10,778 bases of DNA from Propionibacteriaceae bacterium (GTDB lineage Bacteria > Actinomycetota > Actinomycetes > Propionibacteriales > Propionibacteriaceae). The translations under genes and the position numbers were made by a program. The stretch covers positions 1 to 10,778 of the forward strand of contig JAUNRO010000086.1 of NCBI GenBank assembly GCA_030544185.1, given 5' to 3'. This document shows, piece after piece, positions 1-6,563 of this stretch (position 1 is its first letter; every line of letters begins with the position of its first letter). The notes under the pieces are model-generated. The model saw nothing but the letters and a program-made list of their open reading frames with translations, made no database searches and was not told where the DNA came from.

Positions 1-596
1 CGCTCGGCGTCCCCGGTGAGCAGGACTATCGCAACAAGGGCGTCTCGTTCTGCCCGCACTGCGACGGCCCGCTGTTCAAGGGCAAGCCGATCGCCGTCGT
101 GGGCGGCGGCAACTCCGGTGTCGAGGCCGCGATCGACCTCGCCGGTGTCACTGAGAAGGTCACGGTCGTCGAGTTCCTCGATGAGCTGAAGTGTGACGAC
201 GTCCTGCTCAACAAGCTGAAGTCGCTGCCGAACACCGACATCATCACCGGTGCCCGCACGACCGAGGTCGTCGGTGACGGCTCCGAGATGACGCGTCTCG
301 ACTATGAGGACCGCGCGTCCGGTGACTTGCGAGAGCTCGAGGTCAACGGCGTGTTCGTGCAGATCGGCCTCCTGCCCAACACCGAGTGGCTGAAGGACAG
401 CGGGGTGGAGCTGTCGGATCGTGGCGAGATCGTCACTGATCAGCGCGGCTTGACCAACGTGCCCGGCATCTTCGGGGCGGGGGATTGCACCACGGTTCCC
501 TTCAAGCAGATCGTCGTCGCCGAGGGCGCCGGCGCCACCGCCGCGCTGAGCGCCTTCGACCACCTGATCCGCAGCCAGGTTCCGGTGTCTGCCTGA
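1..596 (+). CDS. ahpF: Alkyl hydroperoxide reductase subunit F, C-terminal part (5' end outside window)
   Basis: AhpF is a cytoplasmic FAD/NADH-dependent disulfide reductase that passes electrons from NADH to the peroxiredoxin AhpC. The reading frame is already open at base 3, so the start lies upstream; 197 residues are visible before the TGA at 594-596. The redox motif [12 protein letters not shown] (about bases 51-86) identifies AhpF rather than plain thioredoxin reductase. It is followed by the nucleotide-binding [15 protein letters not shown], then [13 protein letters not shown], and near the end the FAD-contacting [21 protein letters not shown]. All of these read like the C-terminal half of enterobacterial AhpF. 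The N-terminal thioredoxin-like domains cannot be seen. The stop overlaps the oxyR start by one base (TGATG), which points to one operon; ahpC is expected upstream but is outside the window. Identification is firm. Confidence 0.96.
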   Translation, partial: LGVPGEQDYRNKGVSFCPHCDGPLFKGKPIAVVGGGNSGVEAAIDLAGVTEKVTVVEFLDELKCDDVLLNKLKSLPNTDIITGARTTEVVGDGSEMTRLDYEDRASGDLRELEVNGVFVQIGLLPNTEWLKDSGVELSDRGEIVTDQRGLTNVPGIFGAGDCTTVPFKQIVVAEGAGATAALSAFDHLIRSQVPVSA

Positions 597-1504
597 TGAA
601 CCTCCGGGACCTCGAATATCTCGTCGCCCTTGACGAGCATCGCCACTTCGGACGGGCAGCGGCGGCGTGCTATGCCAGCCAGCCGACGCTGTCCACCCAG
701 GTGCGCAAGCTCGAGGCGGAGCTCGGGGTCCAGCTGATCGAGCGCGGGGCCCGGCAGGTCCTCTTCACCACAGCCGGTGAAGAGGTCGTCCGCCGCGCCC
801 GCCACATCCTCGCCGAGGCCGAGGACATCCGGGACATCGCCCGCCAGCTCAACAATCCCTATACGGGGACGTTGAAGCTGGGGGTGTTTCCCACCGTGGG
901 GCCCTATCTGTTGCCCCACGCGGTGCCTCGGCTCGGCGAGGAGTTCCCCGAGCTGGAGGTGCTGCTCACCGAGGTCAAGAGCCTGGATCTGGTGGAGCAG
1001 CTGCGCTCCGGCGCGCTCGACGCGGCCGTCCTGGCCAAGCCCATCCACGAGGAATGGCTGGCTGAGGAGGCGTTGTTCCGCGAGGACTTCGTGCTGGCCA
1101 CTCCCGTCGGGCACGGGCTCGACAAGGCCGCTCCGCTCACCGGCGCCGAGTTGACGGGCGAGCACCTGCTGCTCCTCGATGACGGCCACTGCCTGCGGGA
1201 CCAGGCGCTGGAGTTCTGCCAGAGCGCCGGGGCCGGGGAGCGCGATGGTTTCCGCGCCACCAGCCTCGAGACCCTGCGCCACATGGTCGCCGCGGGCGTC
1301 GGGATCACCCTGCTGCCCGAACTCGCCGTGGCGCCGCCGGTCATTGAGAATCCCCGCGTCGCGCTGCGCCGCTTCAGCGCACCCGCACCGCACCGGAACC
1401 TCGCCCTGTTCTGGCGCAAGACCTCGGTCTATCGCGAGCTCATGCCGCGCGTCGCTCAGGTTCTCCGCGAGTCCGCCGGCGATCTGGTGCACCCGCTCGA
1501 CTGA
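596..1504 (+). CDS. oxyR: OxyR, LysR-family hydrogen peroxide sensor/regulator
   Basis: This 302-residue DNA-binding regulator would sense peroxide through a reversible disulfide and control peroxide-defence genes such as ahpF next to it. Residues 1-60 form the LysR-type winged helix-turn-helix (NLRDLEYLVALDEHRHFGRAA, then SQPTLSTQVRKLEAELG). About 90-295 is the effector domain. The redox motif DDGHCLRDQALEFC places cysteines at residues 199 and 208, the numbers known for the E. coli disulfide pair, so this is a true OxyR and not a generic LysR protein. The ATG at 596 is chosen because LysR homology begins at its second residue; the same frame is open further upstream but only within ahpF. 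No clear Shine-Dalgarno precedes it, so translational coupling to ahpF through the TGATG overlap is likely. The LysR arrangement of regulator downstream of, not divergent from, its likely target is notable. Confidence 0.95.
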   Translation: MNLRDLEYLVALDEHRHFGRAAAACYASQPTLSTQVRKLEAELGVQLIERGARQVLFTTAGEEVVRRARHILAEAEDIRDIARQLNNPYTGTLKLGVFPTVGPYLLPHAVPRLGEEFPELEVLLTEVKSLDLVEQLRSGALDAAVLAKPIHEEWLAEEALFREDFVLATPVGHGLDKAAPLTGAELTGEHLLLLDDGHCLRDQALEFCQSAGAGERDGFRATSLETLRHMVAAGVGITLLPELAVAPPVIENPRVALRRFSAPAPHRNLALFWRKTSVYRELMPRVAQVLRESAGDLVHPLD

Positions 1505-1518
1505 GGCGTACGCCCCAG
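1501..1518. terminator. Small inverted repeat between convergent oxyR and sirtuin genes (weak terminator candidate)
   Basis: The two genes converge with only 18 bp between their stop codons. The bases CTGAGGCG-TA-CGCCCCAG form an inverted repeat with one mismatch (A1504 against C1515); sterically this gives a stem of about 7 pairs around a GTAC loop. There is no run of T on either side, so this is not a canonical intrinsic terminator. The position between converging genes is the main support. Confidence 0.3.
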
Positions 1519-1522
1519 CCGC

Positions 1523-2275
1523 TCAGCCCCGCGCGATCTGCACGAGCTCGGGCAGGACGTCGGCCGCGGTGCCCTGCCACCAGTGGCTCACATAGTCGGA
1601 CAGCCGCGATTCCTCCGGGTTGACCTCGATCACCGGCGCTCCGCGCTGGAGGGCCGCGAACGGCAGGGAGCCGGCGGGCTGGACGATGCCGGAGGTCCCG
1701 ACGACGAGCATCAGATCGCACGTCGAGGAAGCGTCGACCGCGTCGGCGAACGCCTGCTCCGGCAGGATCTCTCCGAACCAGACGATTCCGGGGCGGATCC
1801 AGCCGTCGCAGGAGGCGCAGGTCGGCGGATCGACGTGCTGGGGGATCTCGTCGGGGATCTCCAGTTCGCCATCCCACGCCCGCGCGCAGTCGAAGCAGCG
1901 ATAGGCGAACAGCCCGCCGTGCACGTGACTCAGCACGCGCGAGCCGGCCCGCTCGTGCAGGTCGTCGACGTTCTGGGTGATCACGTCGACCTTCTTGAAC
2001 TCGGCGAGTTCGGCCAGCGCCAGGTGTCCCGCGTTGGGTGACACCTGCCGGATGAGCTGGGCGCGGCGGAGATACCAGGCCCAGACGAGCGCCGGCTCCT
2101 CGGCGAAGGCGTCCTCAGTGGCCAGGGTCATCGGGTCATATTTGGCCCACAGCCCGTCCTGGACGTCGCGGAAGGTGGGCACGCCGGATTCGGCCGACAT
2201 GCCGGCTCCCGTCAAAACGGCGATGTGGTCGGCCTCGACGAGGCGCTGGCGAAGGTCGGGCGGCAAGGAGGTCAT
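1523..2275 (-). CDS. cobB: NAD-dependent protein deacylase, sirtuin (CobB/SIRT5-like class III)
   Basis: Sirtuins remove acyl groups from lysine side chains of cytoplasmic proteins, consuming NAD. The 250 residues contain the complete family signature: GAGMSAESGVPTFRD (23-37, NAD-binding), TQNVDDLHERAG (100-111), catalytic His119 in SHVHGG, four zinc cysteines (127, 130, 153, 156), GTSGIVQPAGSLP (193-205) and VNPEE (218-222). Tyr68 and Arg71 in WYLRRAQL match the Y-x-x-R pair that in SIRT5 and CobB binds succinyl or malonyl groups, so desuccinylase activity besides deacetylation is plausible. The length is normal for bacterial sirtuins. The ATG at 2275 starts just before the Rossmann fold, with a GGAG two bases upstream. 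It lies 55 bp downstream of DUF1501 copy a on the same strand and could be read through from it; no functional tie to the DUF module is evident. The symbol is by family resemblance. Confidence 0.95.
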   Translation of the reverse strand: MTSLPPDLRQRLVEADHIAVLTGAGMSAESGVPTFRDVQDGLWAKYDPMTLATEDAFAEEPALVWAWYLRRAQLIRQVSPNAGHLALAELAEFKKVDVITQNVDDLHERAGSRVLSHVHGGLFAYRCFDCARAWDGELEIPDEIPQHVDPPTCASCDGWIRPGIVWFGEILPEQAFADAVDASSTCDLMLVVGTSGIVQPAGSLPFAALQRGAPVIEVNPEESRLSDYVSHWWQGTAADVLPELVQIARG

Positions 2276-2330
2276 GGCTCCAGTCTGCCCCGGTTCGCCC
2301 GATCCTTGCCCACGGACCGGCTCGGATGCC

Positions 2331-3785
2331 TCAGGCGATCCCGAGCGGGGAGAGCGCGCCGAACCCGGGGAACACCTGATCGAGCCGGCGGTTGCCGAGC
2401 CGGGCGGACACGATCTCGGCGAGCGGCTGGCGATAGTCGATGCCGACGGGCACGTCCTGGCCGTCGACCAGGGCGTCCGGTCCCAACCCGGCGATCCGGT
2501 GGTGGAGCCGACCGCCCTTGATGCCGCCGCCCGCGATGAACATCACGTTGCCGCGCCCGTGGTCGGTCCCGCCACTGCCGTTCTCGGTGACCCGGCGCCC
2601 GAACTCACTCATCGTGACCACCGTGGTCCGTGACCAGTGCGACCCAAGCCCACGGCGCAGCGACGCGATGCCCTCGGCGAGCATCCTGCTGCGCTGGGCG
2701 AAGGGCCCGTTGGCATCCCCAGCGCGGCCGTGTCCGGCATGGAGATCCCAGTTCGGCAGGTCGATGCAGGCGACCTCGACCCCCGCTCCGGAGCGTCCCA
2801 GCCGGGCGATCTCCGCAAGGCCGCGGCCGAAGTCGCCCGCCGGATAGCCGTCGGTGTTCGTCTGGCCCCGCGAGCGCTCCGACGCGAGCTCACGCACAGC
2901 CCCGAAGACCGCACCCGCCTGCTCGGCGGCCTGGCCGCCCGAAGCGGCGTACATTCCCGCCAGCACTCCCTCCACCTGCGCCTGGGCATCCCGGCCGGCC
3001 CACTGGTTCAGCCCGAAGCCGGCGACCGAGCTGATCGCGAGCGTGTCGAACGCGGTCGTGGACAGGGACAGGGCCGCACGGTGGCCGAGGGTGATGGCCC
3101 GGAACGTGCCCTGGGCGGTGGAGCTCGACTGCAGATGCCGGCCGAGCCAGCCGCTGCGCATGCTGGGCTCCGCCGCCAGCTCGACCCGGATCTCGTCGTC
3201 GAAGTGGGAGCGGGTCAGCGCACGATGACCGGCGCCGTGCACGATCGCGAGTTCGCGCGCATCCCACAGCGGCTTCAGCGCGGCCATGCTGCGGTTGAGC
3301 CCCCAGCCTCCGCTCAGCGGCAGGACATGTTCGGGGCGCAGGCCGAGGAGGGGACGTGCCTTGCGGTAGGCGGGGTCGGCGGTCGGTGCGACCGCGCTCA
3401 GACCGTCGAGTCCGCCGCGGCAGAAGACCACCACGAGCAGCGGGCGCGCGCTGGACGACCCCGCGACGGGAGCCGCGAAGGAATACCGCGGTGCGACCGA
3501 GCTCGCGAGCAGCCCGCCGAAACCGGCGGCCACGCCACCCAGCAGATGCCGGCGGCGGACGCGGACGGGACCGTCGGCCACGTGGTCCACGTCGGTCAGC
3601 TCCGGTGTGGGGGCATGCTCGGCAACGAGCGCCGCGGCCTGGTCGGGGGTGACCGGCCGCAGGTGGCCGTCGAGATTGGCAAACAGGGTGCTGCGCCGGT
3701 CGTCATGGTGATGGACAGGGACGATGAGGTCCTCGTGGAGCAGTGCCTCGGCGCGGTTCGCCTGCCGGTCGGGGGTGTTCGTCAT
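2331..3785 (-). CDS. DUF1501 family protein, copy a (Tat-exported, alkaline-phosphatase-like fold predicted)
   Basis: This 484-residue protein has unknown function; the family is placed in the alkaline phosphatase/sulfatase-like superfamily. Residues 1-76 form an extension containing LLHEDL, VPVHHHDDRR and APTPELTDVDHVADGP. An internal twin-arginine signal follows (RRHLLGGVAAGFGGLLASS, from Arg78-Arg79), with YSFAAP near a possible cleavage point. Family motifs come next: FCRGGLDGL (121-129), RSHFDDE (192-198), NWDLHAGHG (345-353), SEFGRR (393-398) and GTDHG (406-410), the last resembling the metal-binding Asp-His of phosphatase-fold enzymes. The ATG at 3785 is preferred: a GAGGA at 3793-3797, overlapping the stop of the upstream DUF1800 gene, sits 7 bp away. 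An earlier ATG at 3812 lacks this and would overlap that gene. Gene order DUF1800-DUF1501 with a 10-bp gap is typical of the pair, and the two products probably act together outside the membrane. The substrate cannot be read from the sequence. Confidence 0.92.
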   Translation of the reverse strand: MTNTPDRQANRAEALLHEDLIVPVHHHDDRRSTLFANLDGHLRPVTPDQAAALVAEHAPTPELTDVDHVADGPVRVRRRHLLGGVAAGFGGLLASSVAPRYSFAAPVAGSSSARPLLVVVFCRGGLDGLSAVAPTADPAYRKARPLLGLRPEHVLPLSGGWGLNRSMAALKPLWDARELAIVHGAGHRALTRSHFDDEIRVELAAEPSMRSGWLGRHLQSSSTAQGTFRAITLGHRAALSLSTTAFDTLAISSVAGFGLNQWAGRDAQAQVEGVLAGMYAASGGQAAEQAGAVFGAVRELASERSRGQTNTDGYPAGDFGRGLAEIARLGRSGAGVEVACIDLPNWDLHAGHGRAGDANGPFAQRSRMLAEGIASLRRGLGSHWSRTTVVTMSEFGRRVTENGSGGTDHGRGNVMFIAGGGIKGGRLHHRIAGLGPDALVDGQDVPVGIDYRQPLAEIVSARLGNRRLDQVFPGFGALSPLGIA

Positions 3786-3795
3786 GCCAGAGTCC

Positions 3796-5322
3796 TCAAC
3801 GCAGGAAGCCATAGGGGGAGGAGAAGATCAGGCGCACGGTCGCGCCCAGTTGGTCGGCCATGGGCCTGTCGATCGTGGTGGCCTCGGTCAGGCCATCCGG
3901 CCGGGCGGGCCGCAGGACCGTCGCGATCTTGGCGATATCGGCCGCCGGCCACTGATAGCCGGTGAGCTGCCAGGTGGCGCGCCGCATCGCATCGAGCGCG
4001 CGGTCGCCGACGTTGATGTTGAGCGCCCGGCCCCAGTCCGGCTGGCCGCCGAACTCGGCGTTGGCGTTGACACACCAGTGCAGCAGCTGGTTCCACATCG
4101 TCAGGTTGGTGCTGGTGGTGTTCCACGCAGGTGCGTGATCGGGGTGGCCGGTGATGCTCACCGCATGCCGCGGCAGGTGGCCGAGAACCTCGAGGTGCCA
4201 GCCGTGGGGGCCACGGTTATAGGCCTCGGGCAAGGCGCGGCACTTCGGGTCGAAGACCCGCGGGCGGCTGGCCCGCAGGACGGTGTTGAAGACCTCCATG
4301 GGCCGGCGCCACTTGTGGCCAGAGGAGTTCCAGAACTCCGCTGCGCTGAACAGCACCTCGAGCATCGCCACGATCGCGGTGTTGTTGCCGAGATAGGCCT
4401 TGGCCATCTGCTGCACCAACTCGTTGCTCGGGTTGTCGGAGACGAACCGGACGGCGATGCGGCGGGCGAGGCGCTCGGCGGTGGCGGGGTGGCGGGCGAG
4501 ATAGTCGAGGTATGCCCGCAGCACCGCGGGCCCGGCCGTGGGCGAGGAGTTCGCGTGGCTGAAGCTCATCACCTGGACCCGGCCGACATGGTGGTTGGCG
4601 GGGATGAAGCGATAGCTCATGCGGGGCGCCCAGTCGAAGCTGTGCCCGGTGAGAATGAGCGAGGAGTTGCGGACATCGGACTCGCTGAACCGGCCCGTGC
4701 CGACCGTGAACAGCTCGAGCAACTCCCGACCCAGGTTCTCGTTGGGCGAGCCCTTGGTCGACTGGTGGTTGTCGAGATGGATCAGCAGGGCAGGCGAGGT
4801 CATGACCGCGTGGAGCAGATCGGTGAACCGGCCGAGCGCATGCGTGCGGATGAGCTGTTCGTGCAGGGCGCTGAACGAGTCCGCCTTGCCGACGGCCGGC
4901 ACATAGACGTGGTCGCCCAGCACTTCCGCCATCGAGTCGAGCAGATGGCGATTGCCGAACACCGGGCGCGTCATCAGCAGCTTCTGCGCATGCGCGCCGG
5001 CCTTCCAGGGCTGACCACCCGTTGCGGCGAAGGCCTGCGCCGGGGTCCGCACCGCCAGCGACATGCACTCGGCGGCGTACTGCTCCATCCGCGAGTCATC
5101 GATCGTCTCCGGCTGCAACTGGCGCGACAGCCACGCCGGAATTCCCATGCGGGTGATCTCATCGACGATGTCGGCCGTGGGCGCACCACAGACACGCCGC
5201 GCCAGGTGCCAAGCCGCCGAGCTGGTCAATGGCTGAGCGGTCAGCGGGCTGGCCGTCCCCCGGACGACGTCGGTCGCCCGAGGGGCGGCAGCTTGAAATC
5301 TGGCGGTTGCGGAGGTGGTCAT
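3796..5322 (-). CDS. DUF1800 family protein, copy a (no visible signal peptide)
   Basis: This is a 508-residue protein of unknown function whose family is usually encoded next to DUF1501. The N-terminal hallmark SAAWHLARRVCGAPT (about 35-49) is a divergent form of the HLLRRATFG-type motif. The core motif HLDNHQSTKGSPNENLGREL followed by LELFTVG spans about 182-208. KWRRPMEVFNTVLRA lies near 337-351, and the chain ends with LIFSSPYGFLR, as in the family. Start choice: the ATG at 5322 has AGGAG at 5328-5332, five bases upstream. The frame could begin at a GTG at 5352, but that has no ribosome site. Neither start gives a hydrophobic N-terminal segment or twin arginine, unlike copy b, so export would need carriage by the Tat-bearing DUF1501 partner, or the protein stays inside. 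A promoter candidate lies just upstream, so the DUF1800a-DUF1501a pair is probably transcribed on its own. Family assignment is firm; biochemical role is not known. Confidence 0.92.
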   Translation of the reverse strand: MTTSATARFQAAAPRATDVVRGTASPLTAQPLTSSAAWHLARRVCGAPTADIVDEITRMGIPAWLSRQLQPETIDDSRMEQYAAECMSLAVRTPAQAFAATGGQPWKAGAHAQKLLMTRPVFGNRHLLDSMAEVLGDHVYVPAVGKADSFSALHEQLIRTHALGRFTDLLHAVMTSPALLIHLDNHQSTKGSPNENLGRELLELFTVGTGRFSESDVRNSSLILTGHSFDWAPRMSYRFIPANHHVGRVQVMSFSHANSSPTAGPAVLRAYLDYLARHPATAERLARRIAVRFVSDNPSNELVQQMAKAYLGNNTAIVAMLEVLFSAAEFWNSSGHKWRRPMEVFNTVLRASRPRVFDPKCRALPEAYNRGPHGWHLEVLGHLPRHAVSITGHPDHAPAWNTTSTNLTMWNQLLHWCVNANAEFGGQPDWGRALNINVGDRALDAMRRATWQLTGYQWPAADIAKIATVLRPARPDGLTEATTIDRPMADQLGATVRLIFSSPYGFLR

Positions 5323-5350
5323 CGGCGCTCCTGAGTCGGAAACGCCGCTC

Positions 5351-5380
5351 ACACTGACATCGTGATTAAATCGTTGTCAA
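5351..5380 (-). promoter_or_regulatory. Candidate promoter for the DUF1800a-DUF1501a module
   Basis: In the 101-bp gap between the ACT gene and DUF1800 copy a, the minus strand carries a consensus -35 TTGACA (5375-5380). Eighteen bases later comes CAGTGT (5351-5356), a weak match to the actinobacterial -10 TANNNT. The -35 is embedded in GTTGACAAC, an odd-length palindrome (GTTG-A-CAAC) that could double as an operator. The local A+T content (ATTTAATC) is the highest in the gene block. The -35 is convincing; the -10 is not. Confidence 0.4.
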
Positions 5381-5388
5381 CTCCGCTG

Positions 5389-5405
5389 GCTTTCCTGCGG
5401 AAAGC
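5389..5405 (-). terminator. Perfect 7-bp hairpin after the ACT-domain gene
   Basis: GCTTTCC-TGC-GGAAAGC is a perfect seven-pair inverted repeat with a three-base loop, extendable by G-T wobbles. It lies 19 bp beyond the ACT gene stop and just upstream of the TTGACA of the next promoter candidate. There is no following T-run, so it may be a Rho-assisted or L-shaped terminator for the aroQ-ACT transcript, or an upstream operator for the DUF1800a promoter. Confidence 0.4.
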
Positions 5406-5423
5406 TGGTCAGCGCAACGCGCG

Positions 5424-5933
5424 CTAGAGCCCCAGAGTGAGGTCGACCATCAACTCCCCGGCGATGCGCTCCAGGTCCTTCTGGACAGCGTCCATGCCGC
5501 CCTCGGGCCCGCGGAGCGTCGCCTTGCATTCGAAGAGCTGGCCGCCGTGCCATGGCGCATCCGACACGTGCGATTCCAATCGCTCGACGGTGACTTCGTG
5601 GCCGCGCAGCGCAGAGGTGATCTCCTGGACGATGCCCGGCTGATCGTTCCCGACGAGTTCGAGCCGGAAGGCCACCGAATTCTCCGGAACGGTCTCCTCG
5701 TCCGCCGCCTGCTGCAGGTGGATATCGACGCCCTCGAGGGCATCCAGATTGCCCGCCAATTCCTCGGCCCGATCATCGGGCACCGTGACCTTCACCAGGC
5801 CGGCGAACTTGCCGGCCAGCTCGGCCATCTCACTGCGCTCCCAGTTGCCGCCCGCGCGCGATACCGCTTCGGCGAGCGACTGCACAAGACCGACCCGCTC
5901 ATCTCCGATGACGGTGATCACATATGTTGCCAT
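5424..5933 (-). CDS. Tandem ACT-domain protein (GcvR-like amino-acid-binding regulator)
   Basis: The 169 residues consist of two ACT domains and nothing else: about 3-75 (TYVITVIGDERVGLVQSLAEAV) and about 86-168 (FRLELVGNDQPGIVQEITSAL). The D-x-x-G-[LI]-V turns (DERVGLV, NDQPGIV) are the usual ligand-binding loops. The layout and length match the GcvR group, which in E. coli senses glycine and restrains the activator GcvA; no gcvA-like partner is visible here, so the ligand and target are unknown. The first ATG of the frame (5933) coincides with the start of the first ACT strand. There is no usable Shine-Dalgarno, but a TAGGCT (TANNNT-type -10) lies six bases before the ATG, so a leaderless transcript is possible. 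It sits 72 bp after aroQ on the same strand; regulation of aromatic biosynthesis is conceivable but only a guess. Confidence 0.85.
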   Translation of the reverse strand: MATYVITVIGDERVGLVQSLAEAVSRAGGNWERSEMAELAGKFAGLVKVTVPDDRAEELAGNLDALEGVDIHLQQAADEETVPENSVAFRLELVGNDQPGIVQEITSALRGHEVTVERLESHVSDAPWHGGQLFECKATLRGPEGGMDAVQKDLERIAGELMVDLTLGL

Positions 5934-5939
5934 GGGCTC

Positions 5940-5945
5940 AGCCTA
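5940..5945 (-). promoter_or_regulatory. Candidate -10 element for a leaderless ACT-gene transcript
   Basis: On the minus strand TAGGCT fits the actinobacterial TANNNT -10 pattern and ends six bases before the ATG at 5933. A transcript starting on the A of the ATG would be leaderless, which would explain the missing Shine-Dalgarno. No good -35 is visible, which is common for such promoters. A six-base match can arise by chance. Confidence 0.35.
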
Positions 5946-6005
5946 GGCTCCCGACGGCTGTCACAGGGAGGGATCTGCGCAAGCTCGCTGCGGTCGGTTC
6001 CGCCC

Positions 6006-6476
6006 TCAGGCCGGTCTGGGCGCGCGCGGGCTGGTCGTCGCCACGCGTTCGATCGCGAAACGGTAGCCCTGGATGCCGCAACCCACGATCACCCCCGAGG
6101 CGATATCGGACAGATAGGAATGGTGGCGGAAGGGCTCGCGGGCATGCACGTTGGAGATGTGCACCTCGATGAGCGGGCCGTCGATGGTGGCGAGCGCATC
6201 GCGGAGGGCGACCGAGGTGTGGGTGTAGGCCGCGGCGTTCACGACGAACCCGATCGCCTCGGTGCGCCAGCGGTGCACGGCCTCGATGAGCTCGCCCTCA
6301 TGGTTGGACTGCAGGCAGCGCGCGTCCAGGCCGAATCCGTCGGCGGTCCGGGCGCACAGGCGCTCGATGTCGGCGAGCGTGTCCGTGCCATAGATCGCCG
6401 GCTCCCGGTGGCCGAGCAGGTTCAGGTTGGGTCCGTTGAGCACGGCGATGAAGCCGCGTCCGCTCTGGTCGGGCAT
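6006..6476 (-). CDS. aroQ: Type II 3-dehydroquinate dehydratase
   Basis: AroQ catalyses the third step of the shikimate pathway, dehydrating 3-dehydroquinate to 3-dehydroshikimate, as a cytoplasmic dodecamer. With the start at 6476 it has 156 residues, normal for the type II family. All active-site residues known from the M. tuberculosis enzyme are present at a constant offset of five: Asn17, Arg24 and Tyr29 in [17 protein letters not shown], Asn80 and His86 in [11 protein letters not shown], Asp93, His106 in EVHISN, and Arg113 and Arg117 in REPFRHHS. The ATG at 6476 is favoured by a strong GGAGGAGGA at 6480-6488; an in-frame ATG at 6503 would add nine residues and swallow that site. It follows DUF1501 copy b by 87 bp and precedes the ACT gene by 72 bp, so it may have its own transcript. 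The other shikimate genes are not here, so this is an isolated pathway gene. Confidence 0.96.
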   Translation of the reverse strand: MPDQSGRGFIAVLNGPNLNLLGHREPAIYGTDTLADIERLCARTADGFGLDARCLQSNHEGELIEAVHRWRTEAIGFVVNAAAYTHTSVALRDALATIDGPLIEVHISNVHAREPFRHHSYLSDIASGVIVGCGIQGYRFAIERVATTSPRAPRPA

Positions 6477-6563
6477 GGGTCCTCCTCCGCGCCAGAATCC
6501 CACACCGGCGCGCCCGTCGCCCGCCCCGATCCCGGCGAGCCCTGGCGAGGGGCCGCGAAACGA

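Noticed and set aside
2637..3965. Long plus-strand open frame (442 codons) opposite DUF1501a
   Set aside because: It is antisense to a gene with clear family motifs, has low-complexity Gly/Arg/Ala-rich composition and no recognisable domain. Open antisense frames are expected in GC-rich DNA.
3724..5334. Plus-strand open frame of 536 codons opposite DUF1800a
   Set aside because: It mirrors the DUF1800 gene, no domain is recognisable, and its composition is that of an antisense shadow.
5323..5352. GTG start at 5352 for DUF1800a
   Set aside because: There is no ribosome site before it and it would overlap the promoter candidate. The ATG at 5322 has AGGAG five bases upstream.
6477..6563. Possible terminator hairpin between DUF1501b and aroQ
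   Set aside because: Only four-pair stems of G and C were found, with no T-run. This is indistinguishable from background in such GC-rich spacer.
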